DNA of 64,000 nt, from contig CAJNDS010002746.1 in the NCBI GenBank assembly GCA_905221605.1, forward strand, positions 926,889-990,888, read 5' to 3'. The DNA is from Symbiodinium natans. Its lineage: Eukaryota > Sar > Dinophyceae > Suessiales > Symbiodiniaceae. The notes below the pieces were generated by a model that was not told where the DNA came from, made no database searches, and saw nothing but the letters and a program-made list of their open reading frames with translations. Every line of letters starts with the position of its first letter. The first letter of the stretch is position 1. Position numbers and translations under genes: made by a program. Below, piece after piece: positions 24,395 through 34,899 of the stretch.

Positions 24395-24832
24395 CTTCAA
24401 CCCTAAACTCGAGACCCAAACGCCGGGAACCCCCTAAGCAAATGTACCATCTGTAAATGGCGGCGAAGGACCTGCCTCTCACTGCTTCGGTGCGAAGATC
24501 CCGCCGCCAGTCTACTTCAGTCCCTAAACCCTAAACCCTAAACCCTAGACCCTAAACCCTAAACCCTAAACCCCAAACCCCAAACCCCAAACCCTATTCG
24601 CCGGGGCGCGATGGAAGCCACCTGCACGAGCGGCAGGGCTCTTGCACAAAGAGAATCGGCGGAAACCCGAAGGGTTGTTTCTTATGGGCCGTTTTAGTAC
24701 GCGAAACTACTATTTGCTTAAGAACCCCCCCCCCCCCAAACAAAAAAAAAAAACAACAAAAAAATGTTCTTCCTTACGAGTAATGGAGGCTCATGTTCCG
24801 CTCTGTGATGTGCTTTTTTGTTTTGACTGAAA

Positions 24833-24940
24833 GGGGGGAGGGGGGGGGGAGGGGGGGGGGGGAGGGGGGGGGGAGGGGGGGGAGGGGGAGGGTGGGGGGG
24901 GGGGAGGGGGGGTGGGGGGGGGGGGGGCGGGGGGGGTGAG
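24833..24940 (+). repeat. G-rich (GGGGGGA)n region
   Basis: Almost pure G with spaced A or T. The minus frame gives poly-Pro (an artefact). It follows the left arm of a family B element whose right arm is missing. Confidence 0.85.
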
Positions 24941-25404
24941 GCTTTCGATGGGGCAACATAGACACTAGTTGAAAGAAACCGGTCTCTGCTTGAACTCAAA
25001 CGAGGACAGCAGCAACTTACCAATTCAGGGGCCTGCCTATGTAGAGGGGCGTTATGGGTAGCTTATGGGTGTAAACCCTAAACACTAAACCCTAGAACAT
25101 GGGCACCGTAGTTATTGAAGCTTCCCGTGTTAAGTATTTCACACTCTTTCACCCTCAAGCCCTGATACCCCAGGTGATCTCCTGCTTGGTTTAGGGTTTA
25201 GGGTTTAGGGTTTAGGGTTTAGGGTTTAGGGTTTAGGGTTTAGGGTTTAGGGTTTAGGGTTTAGGGCTTTTTCTGAGCTTGCAGCAGGACCACCTGATGC
25301 CGAGAACAGCATCCGTCTGCCGACATTGCAGCAGACGCTGGGGAGTCGCAGAGTCACGCAGCATGCCCGAAGCGGTTTAGGGTTTAGGATTTAGGGTTTA
25401 GGGT

Positions 25405-28400
25405 TTAGGGCTTAGGGTTTAGGGTCATGGCAGCCTCAGGAGCTCTGGTCAGCATCTTCTGAACTGAGCAAGTTAAAGGCATAGCCGAAACCTCCGGAAC
25501 CGCGCTCGGCCACGAGGTGTTCCAACAAACCTGAACCATTATTGGGGGTACTATTCAAAATCATCGTTGTTAGTTCCTTATTGGGTTTAAGTATTCAAAA
25601 AGATGTAAAATGATTTTCAACAATGACCCAGAAGCAGCTTACACTACAGGCCAGGAGTGGGAGGCAGACAAAGCCCAGCAGCAGCGTCATCACCATCAGA
25701 CGCACCAGGTCAGAGATGCCCACTCCACAGACCTTTAGGGTTTAGGGTATAGGGTTTTGGGTTTAGAGTTTCATGGTTAGGATACTCTGAAATGTAAAGT
25801 TATTTCTATTCCTTATAGGGTTTAAGTACCCTTAAAGATGCAAAATGGTACCCAACCATGACAAAGAGACAAGATGATGGATGCGGGTCCATTCCAGCGT
25901 TAGATGCGACGGCTCCGCAAACTCCACAGCAGTGTCCAGCTCGGATATCATTGCCTGCAGGTTCTGCGACACATTTGCGGCATCCCAGGCAGGGCAACTT
26001 CTCTGTATAGCCACGCCGTACGTTGTCACCTTAGTAGCCCAGTAACCATGCTACAGTAAAGGTGCCCTCTTCTTGGTTGGTGGCTTTATAAGGGCACCCG
26101 AAACCAAGAAAGGATACAGGGTACCACTGGGCTACCAAGTTACCCATTCGTCCCAAGAAGAGAGCTGTGCCTGCAGGACATGGAGGTTCTCAACGGCACC
26201 ATTCGGGGTCGCATTGTGTATGTACTGCACCGTTAGATTCGACGTGGCCGAACTGCCAAGTACGGCGTTCACGTAGTTCAGCATTGTCGTTTCCGGTCTC
26301 CTGCACAGCGTGCTTGAGAACACTGCTAGGAGCAGTTCGGCGGCACCACCTTACTGTCGGTTAGTAGGGAATGAGGTACCCTGTATGATCCCTTAAAGGG
26401 TATATATAGGGGGATATAGGGTACCTCATGCCCTCATTCCCTACTAACGAACAGTAAGCCACAGCCGGCCACGAGGATGAGTACGGGAACAAGCACTGAG
26501 GAGGCCAAGCAGGGAAGCTGGAAGCAACTGCACCGCTTGGCCAATGTGGGGCCGGAAGAGCATGGAGAGCTTGGCTCATGGAGGAACACCTTGTTTAGGT
26601 TTGGGGTTTAGGGTTTAGGGTTTAGGGTTTAGGGTTTAGGGTTTAGGGTGTCATCTACCCTCTACTACTCTAATGACCCCTATCAAGGTTCTACTCATCC
26701 CTACCAAGGTGTGTGGAACGTACGCCCATTTAAGGGCTTTCATGTCGTTCCCCGAGGCACCAGCATGGCCAGGGCCACGAAGCAGACGGCAATTGCCAGC
26801 AAAGGGAGGACCTGGCACCAGGTCAGTGACGTGACGAGCGAGCGGCTTCGATCCGCGAGGGCCAGAAGCCTTGGTTGCTGAGTTCACAAGCCCCCGTCTA
26901 GGGTTTAGGGTTTAGGGTTTAGGGTTTAGGGTTTGGGGTTTGGGGTTTAGGGCTTAGGGTTTAGGGTTTAGGGGTTTCCCAAAATGTAAAGTGTACTCAC
27001 TCAGCTACCAAGAAGCAGGCCGGGCAGATGTTCCAGCATGCCGTGGAGTCCCGCCAAGGCGGCCCTTGCCTTCTTTAGCTCCCCCTTCATCTCCTAGACC
27101 ATGGCTGGGACGGTATTAAAGATTTAAATGTATATTCCTTATCGAGTTTAGGTACCCTTAAAAAAATGTAAAACATTACCCCAGTACATACAAAGCCGAG
27201 TCTCGGTGATGGAGGACCCCAGGAACTCGTGCGTGGTACTCGGGCACTCTGAGTAGAGGCGGTCCAGGTTGTGATCAAACGACCGCGTGGAGACGTTCCT
27301 TACTGTTGGTTACTACGGAATGATGAAAATGAAGTATAGAATCCCTTCAAGGGTGTATGTACGGGGCATATAGGCTACCCCATTCCCTCGTTCCCTACTA
27401 ACCAACAGTAAGGTTCATGGCCACGACCATGTCCGCAACTTTCCATGCTTCAGACGTCAGCTCAGACAGCAGCAGGTGGCCTTGAGCGAAGCCTAGGATG
27501 GCTCTTTAAAACCCTCTGAACAAATATCTCCTCATATGTGGTCCTCCTGAACCCACTAACGGCTTTTAGGGTTTAGGGTTTAGGGTTTAGAGTTTAGGGT
27601 GTAGGGTTTATAGGGTTTAGGGTTTAGCATGCTCCCAAGGGCCTACCTAGTAGCTCTGGAACCGGCAGAGGAGGCTCAATCCCAAGATGATGCCGACCAA
27701 GTTCGTGACGAAAAGAGCCCCGAGCTGGGTCCACAAGTATCGTGACTTCCTGGAGCTGTCAACGACCTTCAGGTGCACCTGCCAGGGACATCCTTAGGGT
27801 TTAGGGTTTATAAGGTTCAACCCTAAACCCCAAACCCCCAAAACCACCCACCCCCACCCCGCCATTTCCTGGGAAAAAAGCCCACTTCTTCCATCTCTTA
27901 TGCACCTAAACCTAAACCCCAAACCCTCAACCCTAAACCCTCAACCCTCAACCCTAAACCCTCAACCCTAAACCCTAAACCCTAAGCCCTACACCCTAAA
28001 CCCTAACCTGAGGGCCTTGACCAGGAGCAGCCCCAGCAGCAGGGCCGTGACAAGTCCAACGAGGAAGACGAGCCCTTATAGCTCAGGAAACATATGACGT
28101 AGGGTTTAGGGTTTAGGGTTTAGGGTTCAGGGTTCAGGGTTTAGGGTTTAGGGTTTAGGGTTTCTTGTATCCCCAACAAGGACACCCAATGTATGCACTC
28201 ACCAACTTCAACAAGGAACCTTATATACACTCACCAATGACAGTCATATAAGCTCTGCTTCTTATGCGGGTTTCCAAAAATAAGGGTCCTTGTGAAAAGG
28301 AATCCTACTACTGCGTTTGGAGGATTCCCCGTTTGTAAGGGAACCTAGAACCCGAAAAAACGCGATGTAAGAGGGCACCACTGGAGCCCCCAAACCCTAA

Positions 28401-28590
28401 ACCCAAAGCCTACACCCTAAACCCTGAACCCTGAACCCTAAACCCTAAACCCTAAACCCTAAACCCTAAACCCTACCAAGAGTCCCGGAAGTCGCAGGTT
28501 CGGCGCCCAGAGGGCGCCCCAGGAGTCCGAGGCATCCCCGGAGAACTCGGGAGCAGCCCCCCATTCGGCCAGGAAGCCCCGCACCGACAT
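25405..28590 (-). CDS. Gene A: 12-exon five-TM membrane protein, prominin-like topology
   Basis: I joined this gene by eye. Exons on the minus strand: 28590-28485, 28074-28022, 27778-27655, 27492-27417, 27298-27205, 27093-27017, 26869-26761, 26589-26463, 26349-26144, 26029-25871, 25732-25628 and 25530-25405. They sum to 1362 nt (454 codons including stop) and every junction stays in frame. The ATG (MSVRGFLAEWG) is preceded by in-frame stops in a telomere array. Hydrophobic segments lie near residues 37-53, 68-91, 196-213, 245-265 and 386-408. The gaps alternate short, long (about 105), short, long (about 120), as in prominins. The sequons NVS, NLT, NAT and NVS all fall in the two long loops, which would therefore be extracellular or lumenal. 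The last residues (TLNPKP, stop) come from telomere repeat, so the true 3' end may differ. Prominin homology is not shown; only topology matches. Donors are GT (6), GA (3) and GC (2); all acceptors are AG|G. Confidence 0.72.
25531..25627 (-). mobile_element. Family G element in gene A intron 11
   Basis: Core TACTTAAACCCAATAAGGAA, like introns 5 and 10. Ends are weakly inverted (GAAAATCATTTTACATC against GATGATTTTGAATA). Flanks GTCA and GTTT agree only at GT. Confidence 0.6.
25733..25870 (-). mobile_element. Family G element plus telomere repeats in gene A intron 10
   Basis: Core AAGGGTACTTAAACCCTATA and TTTACATTTC match introns 5 and 11; the 3' part is CCCTAAA repeat ending CTAAAG|GTC. Flanks GTCTC and GTCTG match over four bases. 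So one intron joins both sequence types. Confidence 0.65.
26030..26143 (-). mobile_element. Family C inverted-repeat element forming gene A intron 9
   Basis: Ends CTTGGTAGCCCAGT and ACTGGGCTACTAAG. Flanks are GTAA and GTGA, a 4-bp direct repeat with one change. The intron is GT-AG and in frame (E-W|V-T-T). Confidence 0.75.
26350..26462 (-). mobile_element. Family F inverted-repeat element forming gene A intron 8
   Basis: Terminal inverted repeats CTTACTG...TTAGTAGGG and ...CTACTAACC...CAGTAAG. Flanked by a perfect GTGG direct repeat; the intron runs GTGG...AAG|GTGG. Removing element plus one GTGG restores the gene A frame (C-G-A-A-E). Interior carries the shared palindrome-like CCCTTTAAGGG core. 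Confidence 0.8.
27094..27204 (-). mobile_element. Family G element in gene A intron 5
   Basis: Shares TTTAAGGGTACCTAAAC and ATAAGGAATA with introns 10 (25733-25870) and 11 (25531-25627) of the same gene. Flanks GAGAC and GAGAT match over GAGA. GA-AG intron. Confidence 0.65.
27299..27416 (-). mobile_element. Family F inverted-repeat element forming gene A intron 4
   Basis: Same ends as the copy at 26350 but flanked by a GAAC direct repeat. Splicing would use a GA donor (AT|GAAC) and TAAG|GAAC, restoring VAMNVSTR across the site. Two copies at different GNNN targets in one gene argue for insertion, not divergence from an old intron. Confidence 0.8.
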
Positions 28591-30292
28591 GGCGTTTAGG
28601 GTTTAGGGTTTAGGGTTTAGGGTTTAGGGTTTAGGGTTTAGGGTTTAGGGTTTAGGGTTTAGGGTTTAGGGTTTAGGGTTTAGGGTTTAGGGTTTAGGGA
28701 TGGGGCACCGCAAATGCGACAAACTCACATCATCAAATTTGTTGCTTGTCCAGAGCCTTAGGACACGTAGATGAATTGCATGTCGCTGCTTGGTCACGTA
28801 GAATATGGGGGCCTGATTAATTAGAACAGGGTTTTGGGGGGTTGTGCTTAAGGGGCCATAAGGGAATACTATTTATAATTATTCCGACCCCTACATTAGG
28901 CCAATATGTTCGCCGCCCTTCAGATGCAGTTATGGTCTTCTCAAAGGGCAGGCACATCAGTTTAAAGGGGCACTTCACTTGTGGAATGCCCTTGATGCTC
29001 ATTGATGCTCAACAGCCGAGCTTTGAAAAAACAACAACTTGCCCTAAGCACGGTCACGCTCTCCACTGCCAAGCCCGTGAATCATGAAATGGACGTTTAG
29101 GGTTGTGGATTTATTTGGGGTTGCTTTAGAAGGGAACTCAGAACCCTAATCCCTAAACCCTAAAACTTAAAAACTAACATTGAAGCCATTGAGATGGTCT
29201 TCCATGTCCGCCCTTGCAATACAAGAAGATTCCCAGACACTCAGCCTACTGGGGCCTCATCCCCGGGCATACATCAAACCGAACCTATTGAAAACCACCC
29301 CAACGTAAACCCTGAGCCCTATAAATAGGACCCTAAATCCTTGGCAGCCAAGAAAGGAAACCGCTGGCAATAAGGGTGCCCTTTTTGGTGTTGGTTGCCT
29401 GTATCAAGCAGCCCAGAACTCACAAAAGAAAGGGTGCCACTGGGCCACCAAGAATACATATATATATATATGTATGTATATATATATATATGCAGATAGA
29501 TATATACGCATACCTTCTACCCTCAAAACCTGAACCCTCAATGCATGAAAACATAGACACCTGTATGTATGTATGTATGTATGTATGTATGTATGTCTGT
29601 CTATATATATATATATACACACACACTTTTCCAGATATCCCTCACACAACCTCGCCTAAACCCTGTATACTCAACCAACCCGCCTCGGATTCGCATACAG
29701 CAACGCCAGCATGGCTCAGGCTGAATAGGTGCAGCAGGGCGTTTGAGGGGTTAGGGTTGGGATGTTCCCCCTTATACAAACAGCCCCTAATAGGGATGAC
29801 AACAGGGGGTACTGTAATCCTACTGTAATTAAGGACGGCTATAAGGGGGGAACATCCCAAGCTTGGGGGTTAAAGGGTCTTACTTAGGGAACCAGCATAC
29901 TGTTCAACCACACTGAGAAGAGCCGACCGAGCAACCGTTGGAAAACTCTCCAACTTGTGGGCTTTGTGGTACCGAGATACGAGGGGCCGCGGTGTACTGG
30001 GTAACCCCCGAACAGGGACCCTAGCTTACAGAGGATCGGGTTTAGGGTTTAGGGTTTAGGGTTTAGGGTTTGGGGTTTGGGGTTTAGGGCTTTTAGGGTT
30101 TAGGGTTTAGGGTATTTAGGGTATTTAGGGTATTTAGGGTATTTAGGGTATTTAGGGTTTAGGGCTTAGGGCTTAGGGTTTAGGGTGTAGGGTCTCGAAG
30201 CTGAGCACTGCGAAGGCAGCACTTGGCTTGAGTCTACGAGGCTTAGCAGTCAAGGCATGGCCTATCGTCCTCTACAAGTCAGGGTTTAGGGT

Positions 30293-30425
30293 TTAGGGTT
30301 TAGGGTTTAGGGTTTAGGGTTTAGGGTTTAGGGTTTAGGGTTTAGGGTTTAGGGTTTAGGGTTTAGGGTTTAGGGTTTAGGGTTTAGGGTTTAGGGTTTA
30401 GGGTTTAGGGTTTAGGGTTTAGGGT
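30293..30425 (+). repeat. Long TTTAGGG telomere-type array
   Basis: About 19 perfect TTTAGGG units. Other long perfect arrays: 13375-13440, 28600-28700, 31452-31525, 38600-38690 and 42847-42945. Most arrays in the window are 3-12 units and their orientation changes every few hundred bases. Confidence 0.9.
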
Positions 30426-30869
30426 ACTTGGAGGTTTAGGTACTTAGTGACCCTTTGGGAGTGTAGTTATCACCCGCTTATAAGCCCCTTAAGTACCCTA
30501 ATCGAATTGGGTTATAAGTGCAGTGGTAATTGGGCTACTAAGTGCCCTGAACTTCCAAGTAGTTACATGGTCCCTTTGTATGGGCCCTTGAAACCCTAAA
30601 CCCTAAACCCGCCCGCCACCCCACTCTCTTGTGTTTTGGGGTCGGCGGGCGCTGGTCGAGCGCTCAGTGAGACCCTGCGAGGGAGCCCCAGGCGGGCGAC
30701 TGAGCTGGCCTCCAGGCTGGCTTACCCTCCAGGCAGGCACAGGCCGAGTCAGTATGATATGATATTACCCTAAACTCAAGCTGTCTGCGCACATTTGGGT
30801 CCTGCATTGGAGGTCCCTTGGGACGGCTGCTTGAGACCCCTGGTCCCTCACCCCCCCGTCCGCTGGCCC

Positions 30870-31303
30870 TGTCCGCCCTAGGTTTGGCCCTGGCCCCGCC
30901 CCGGCCCTGGCCCCGCCCCGGCCCTGGCCCTGGCCCTGGCTGACCTGGGTCTGGCCCTGCCCCTGGCCCTGGCCCTGGCCCTGGCCTGGCCCGGCTCGCC
31001 CTGGTTCCATCAACCGAGCTTCCGTTTGCTGCAACTCTGTGCCTGGTCACGCACCTTGTGGAGGTCCCCAACCTGACCTGACCCTGGCCCGGTGCCCAAC
31101 CCAAGCTGTTCACTGTGTGTTCTTCCATGGCTTGAGCCCCTTCGCACCAACCAAGCCTCACTCCTCGCTGCCTTTGTCTGTGCCTGCAGGGCCCATCCCC
31201 CCATAGCCCCTTCGCGCAAACCCAAGCTGTCTTCACGGACCCTGCCTCGTTTCCGTCTGCTGCAGCTTTGCGCCTGGTCCACGCACCTTGTGGAGGTCCC
31301 CAA
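30870..31303. repeat. CCCTGGC minisatellite and a 54-bp duplication
   Basis: 30880-31000 has irregular CCCTGGC/CCCCGCC units, giving a Gly-Pro repeat frame. 31018-31071 and 31249-31303 share GCACCTTGTGGAGGTCCCCA and the preceding 34 bases with few changes, a duplication about 230 bases apart. Frames on both strands are open, so coding status is unclear. Confidence 0.6.
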
Positions 31304-31545
31304 AAAGGGCGTGAGTGCTGACTCATGTGATGCTTTGTTAAAAATAATAAAAGGTCTTATACAACTCCTTGAGAGTTGTGAGTGGGCGGTCTTGGGGTGG
31401 GTAGGTCTGCAGACTAACGCGCGCTCCCACAGCGCGCTTCCGTTTGGCACGCCCTAAACCCTAAACCCTAAACCCTAAACCCTAAACCCTAAACCCTAAA
31501 CCCTAAACCCTAAACCCTAAACCCTTACATCTTAGGGTTGCTACG

Positions 31546-31663
31546 TGGTCCCTTACTAAGGGCCCTTAATTGGGGGGACCCCCCTTAACAACCCCTTATC
31601 TACCCCTTGCAACCCAAGGGCCCATGCTTCAGTAAGGGGAACTTATTAAGGGACTACGTAACT
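31546..31663. mobile_element. Family E inverted-repeat element
   Basis: Ends GTTGCTACGTGGTCCCTTA and TAAGGGACTACGTAAC, inner GGGCCC arms. Other copies or pieces: 643-717, 1845-2000, 20680-20735, 30560-30592 (cut by a telomere array) and 53086-53280 (telomere array inside). Confidence 0.65.
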
Positions 31664-31724
31664 TCCCCTAAACCCTAAACCCTAAACCCTAAACCCTAAA
31701 CCCTAAACCCTAAACCCTAAACCC

Positions 31725-31766
31725 CCATTGAGCGCAGCAGCATGAGTGCGGCTATGCCCCCAAAGC
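31725..31766 (-). CDS. Candidate exon (hydrophobic)
   Basis: After GTGGAG|G the minus strand reads FGGIAALMLLRSMG, a short hydrophobic run ending in a telomere array. Tentative because of its length. Confidence 0.35.
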
Positions 31767-32067
31767 CTCCACATCTAAAGCCCCTAAAACCCCAAGAGCC
31801 GAAACCAGAACCCCCTCAAGCCCTAGATAGGGTTTGGGGTTTAGGGTTTACGGTTTAGGGTTTGGGGTTTGGGGTTTAGGGTTCGGGGTTTGGGGTTTGG
31901 GGTTTAGGGACGCGAACATTTTTGGGTGAAGGGTTTCGGTATGTCGTGCTCGGAGTTCAGTCAGAGTTTGGGGTTTGGGATCACCTGAACCCTGAAACCC
32001 CTAAACCCTAAACCCTAAACCCTGAGTGCTAAACCCTGAACCCCCTTAAAGGGGCACTAAGCGCCCC

Positions 32068-32117
32068 CTCGATCGGCTCTGGGCGCGCAGCTGCACCACC
32101 ATAGGCATCATGTAGGC
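32068..32117 (-). CDS. Candidate exon (unknown)
   Basis: After CTTAAG|G the minus strand reads AYMMPMVVQLRAQSRSRG. Same strand and order as the exons at 32.2-33.3 kb. Confidence 0.45.
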
Positions 32118-32195
32118 CTTAAGGGAGTAGGAGTGGGTTTAGGGTTTAGGGTTTAGGGTTTAGGGTTTAGGGTTTAGGGTTTACGGTTTAGGGTT

Positions 32196-32278
32196 TTATG
32201 AAACACGTCTTCGCAGTGGCTGAGGGCGTTTCCAAATCTCACGCCCTCGGCCCCAAAATATCCCGAGATGCTAGAGTC
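32196..32278 (-). CDS. Candidate exon (unknown)
   Basis: After CTAAG|G the minus strand reads DSSISGYFGAEGVRFGNAL then SHCEDVFHK with no stop. Good codon character; the donor end merges with a telomere array. Confidence 0.5.
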
Positions 32279-32689
32279 CTTAGCGCCTTGGGGATGTCCC
32301 CAAGCAACAGTCAAAGGGGTGAGAGACATACCCCTAAACCCCATAAACCCTGAATTGTTTAGGGGTAGTTTCAGGGCAAAAGCTGCTCAACATCAGCAGC
32401 CTTTGTGGCTTGGGGTTTAGGGTTTAGGGTTTCGGGTTTGGGGTTTCGGGTCTAGGGTTTATTTGGGGCTCAGGGTTTGGGGTTTAGGCTCTGGGGTTTG
32501 GGGTTTAGGTTTTGGGGTTTGGGCTTTGGGGTTTGGGGTTTGGGGTTTGGGGGTTTGGGGGTTTGGGGTTTGGGGTTCAGGGTTTAAGGTTTTGGGTTTA
32601 GGGTTTGGTGTTTAGGGTTTGGTGTTTAGGGTTTGGTGTTTAGGGTTTGGGGCTTGGGGTTTGGTGTTTGGGGTTTAGGTTTAGGGAAC

Positions 32690-32751
32690 CCTGGCACTGG
32701 GACGGCTGCCACGGCTGTCGTCATGTTTCGCTGCATAGTTAGATCCGCAGC
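32690..32751 (-). CDS. Candidate exon, paralogue of 44210-44273
   Basis: After CTGGCAG|G the minus strand reads AADLTMQRNMTTAVAAVPVPG. Flanking CTCTGCTGG and the ADL start match the exon at 44.2 kb. Confidence 0.45.
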
Positions 32752-33269
32752 CTGCCAGCAGAGAGTGGTTAGCATGGCCTCTCCTCCTCTACAAGTCAGG
32801 GTTTAGGGTTTAGGGTTTAGGGTTTAGGGTTTAGGGTTTAGGGTTTAGGGCTTAGGGCTTAGGGTTGTTTGGAAAGTTCCAGTTTTTGGAGTGCACCCCC
32901 AACTTGCCTCGCAGAAAAAAAACGGCACACTCTCACAGCACCACAGCCCGCATCCTAGGAAGATTCGCAAGATCAAAGAAAAGCTTCAAGAGGTCCTCCA
33001 AACCTTCCTTCAAAGGCCCCTAAGTGGCCGTGACCAGTGAACATTTGGGTTTTGGCGATGACGCTCACAATCCTCAACGTCCGATCTTGCGCCCCTGACA
33101 TGAAAGTTTAAACCTCGAACCCCAACCCCTATAACCACCGAAAATCTTGCAACCCCTATAACCCGAACCCCCATGTAACCCCTATACCCGCCTAAACGCC
33201 CCCGAACCCCCTAAACCCTAAACCCTAAACGCTAAACCCTAAACAACCCTAAACCCTAAACCCTAAACC

Positions 33270-33329
33270 CAAAGCGGCCTTGATGGCGTCCTGAGCCTTG
33301 GCCTTGACAGCCTCGGGATCCACGTCGCC
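33270..33329 (-). CDS. Candidate exon (helical, Ala/Lys rich)
   Basis: After ATCCAG|G the minus strand reads GDVDPEAVKAKAQDAIKAAL with strongly G/C-ending codons and ends at a telomere array. It is one of several minus exons between 33.3 and 31.7 kb that may form one gene; product unknown. Confidence 0.5.
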
Positions 33330-33540
33330 CTGGATGCATGGAAAGGCTTAAGGGTTTTGGGGGTTTTAGGGTTTAGGGCTAGGGTTTAGATTTAGGGTTT
33401 AGGGTTTAGGGCTTACAGGGTTTACAGGGTTTAGGGTTTAGGGTTTATAGGGTTTAGGGTTTATAGGGTTTAGGGTTTTGGGTTTAGGGTTTAGGGGGTT
33501 GAGGGCTTAAGGTGAGGGCTTTCGGGCTTCGGGCTGGTTC

Positions 33541-33635
33541 TTAGTAGGGAATGAGGGAATAAGGTACCTATATACTCCCTTAAAGGGTATATTTAGGGCA
33601 CTACTTGCCTCATGCCCTACTACGAAGCAGGGGGT
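33541..33635. mobile_element. Family F elements outside gene A
   Basis: TTCTTAGTAGGGAATGAGGG to CTCATGCCCTACTACGAA with AAAGGGTATAT in the middle. A further copy is at 22511-22616 and a partial one at 35328-35375. Flanking exons were not resolved. Confidence 0.55.
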
Positions 33636-34523
33636 GAAAGGCTTTTGGGTTTTTTGGCTTAGCTGCGGGGGTCATTTGCACAACCACTATACTGTTACTA
33701 CAATACCCCCTTTAAACCCTAAACCCTAAACCCTAAACCCTAAACCCTTGTAGGTTTAGGCCACACCTCCCGAAGACCTGTCCATACTCTTCCCCCAACA
33801 TTGCCCAAGAATCTTGAGAGTTGATTCCAAAGGGGACTCGAAGCACGAAGGGGCTTTTGAAGCCCTAAGCCCTAAGCCCTAAACCCTAAACCCTAACCCT
33901 AAACCCTAAACCCTAAGCCCTCAGCCCTAAGCCCTAAACCCTAAACCCTAAGTAGGAGAGGTCAGAACTGTTGAGGCGCGCTTCTTTGAGAGCTCAGGGT
34001 TTACTTCGTGGTTCTTTGTGGGGCGTTTGGGGTTCAGGGTTTAGGGTTTAGGGGGTTCCGAATGACATGATCTCAAAGGAACATGAGGGGGATGTGGGGT
34101 AATCTAACGCTGAGAGCTTGTAAGTTTGGGGTGACCGTGTGCGGTGCCGTAGCTGATGCCTCCGCAAGGATATGGGTAGTCTCTCTAAATTAGGGTCCGT
34201 TTTGGGTCCTACAAAGTACGGCACCCTTGAAAGAAAGACCTCAAAACGGTACCCGAATTTAAAGAACTACCCATTTGTTGATGTACCTATCTTTCGGAAA
34301 CTCCCACGTGAACTTGGGAATACAAGAGCCCCCAAACCCTAAACCCTAAACTCTAACCCTAAACCCTAAACCCTAAACCCTAAACCCTAAAGCCTAAACC
34401 CTAAACCCTAAACCCTAAACCCTAAACCCTAAACCCTAAACCCTAAACCCTAAACGCATCACAGTGCGAGCCAGCTACTTCCTAGCTAGGCCATACGCCA
34501 TACGTCTTGCAACAAACACAAGT

Positions 34524-34637
34524 TGGGATGTTCCCCTTATACTAACAGTCCTTCACAGGGATTCTAATGGGGGGGGGGGTACTTTTATCCCTATAAAAAG
34601 GAACCCTAGACCCTAAACCCTAAACCCTAAACCCTCG
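34524..34637. mobile_element. Family A MITE with right arm replaced by telomere-type repeats
   Basis: Left end TTGGGATGTTCCCC, then a G run, then CCCTAAA units, then TCGAACATCCCAAG. Flanks share ACACAAG. The array begins where the inner right arm should be. Confidence 0.65.
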
Positions 34638-34899
34638 AACATCCCAAGACACAAGCCCTAGTCCCGACGCCCTAAACGCTGAGGTTGTATAAGCCGACAG
34701 GTTCCGCAAGGCCGCTACCTGGTAGCATACCTTGCGGAAAGTGTCTTTAAGAGGTGTGTCTACAACAAACCCCAACCCTAAACCCTGATCCCTGAAAGAA
34801 CTGCAGCCCTAACCCTAAACCCCAAAACCCTAAACCCTAACCCCAAAAGCCTCCTGGTTCTTCTCCGCTTCGAGCTGCATGATGTCCTCTCAAGACCCT

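Noticed and set aside
24718-25023. Proline-rich 101-codon minus frame
   Set aside because: Produced by the G-rich tract at 24833-24940.
30664-31326. 220-codon minus frame, Gly/Pro rich
   Set aside because: Driven by CCCTGGC repeats; the opposite strand is open too. Codon pattern does not pick a frame.
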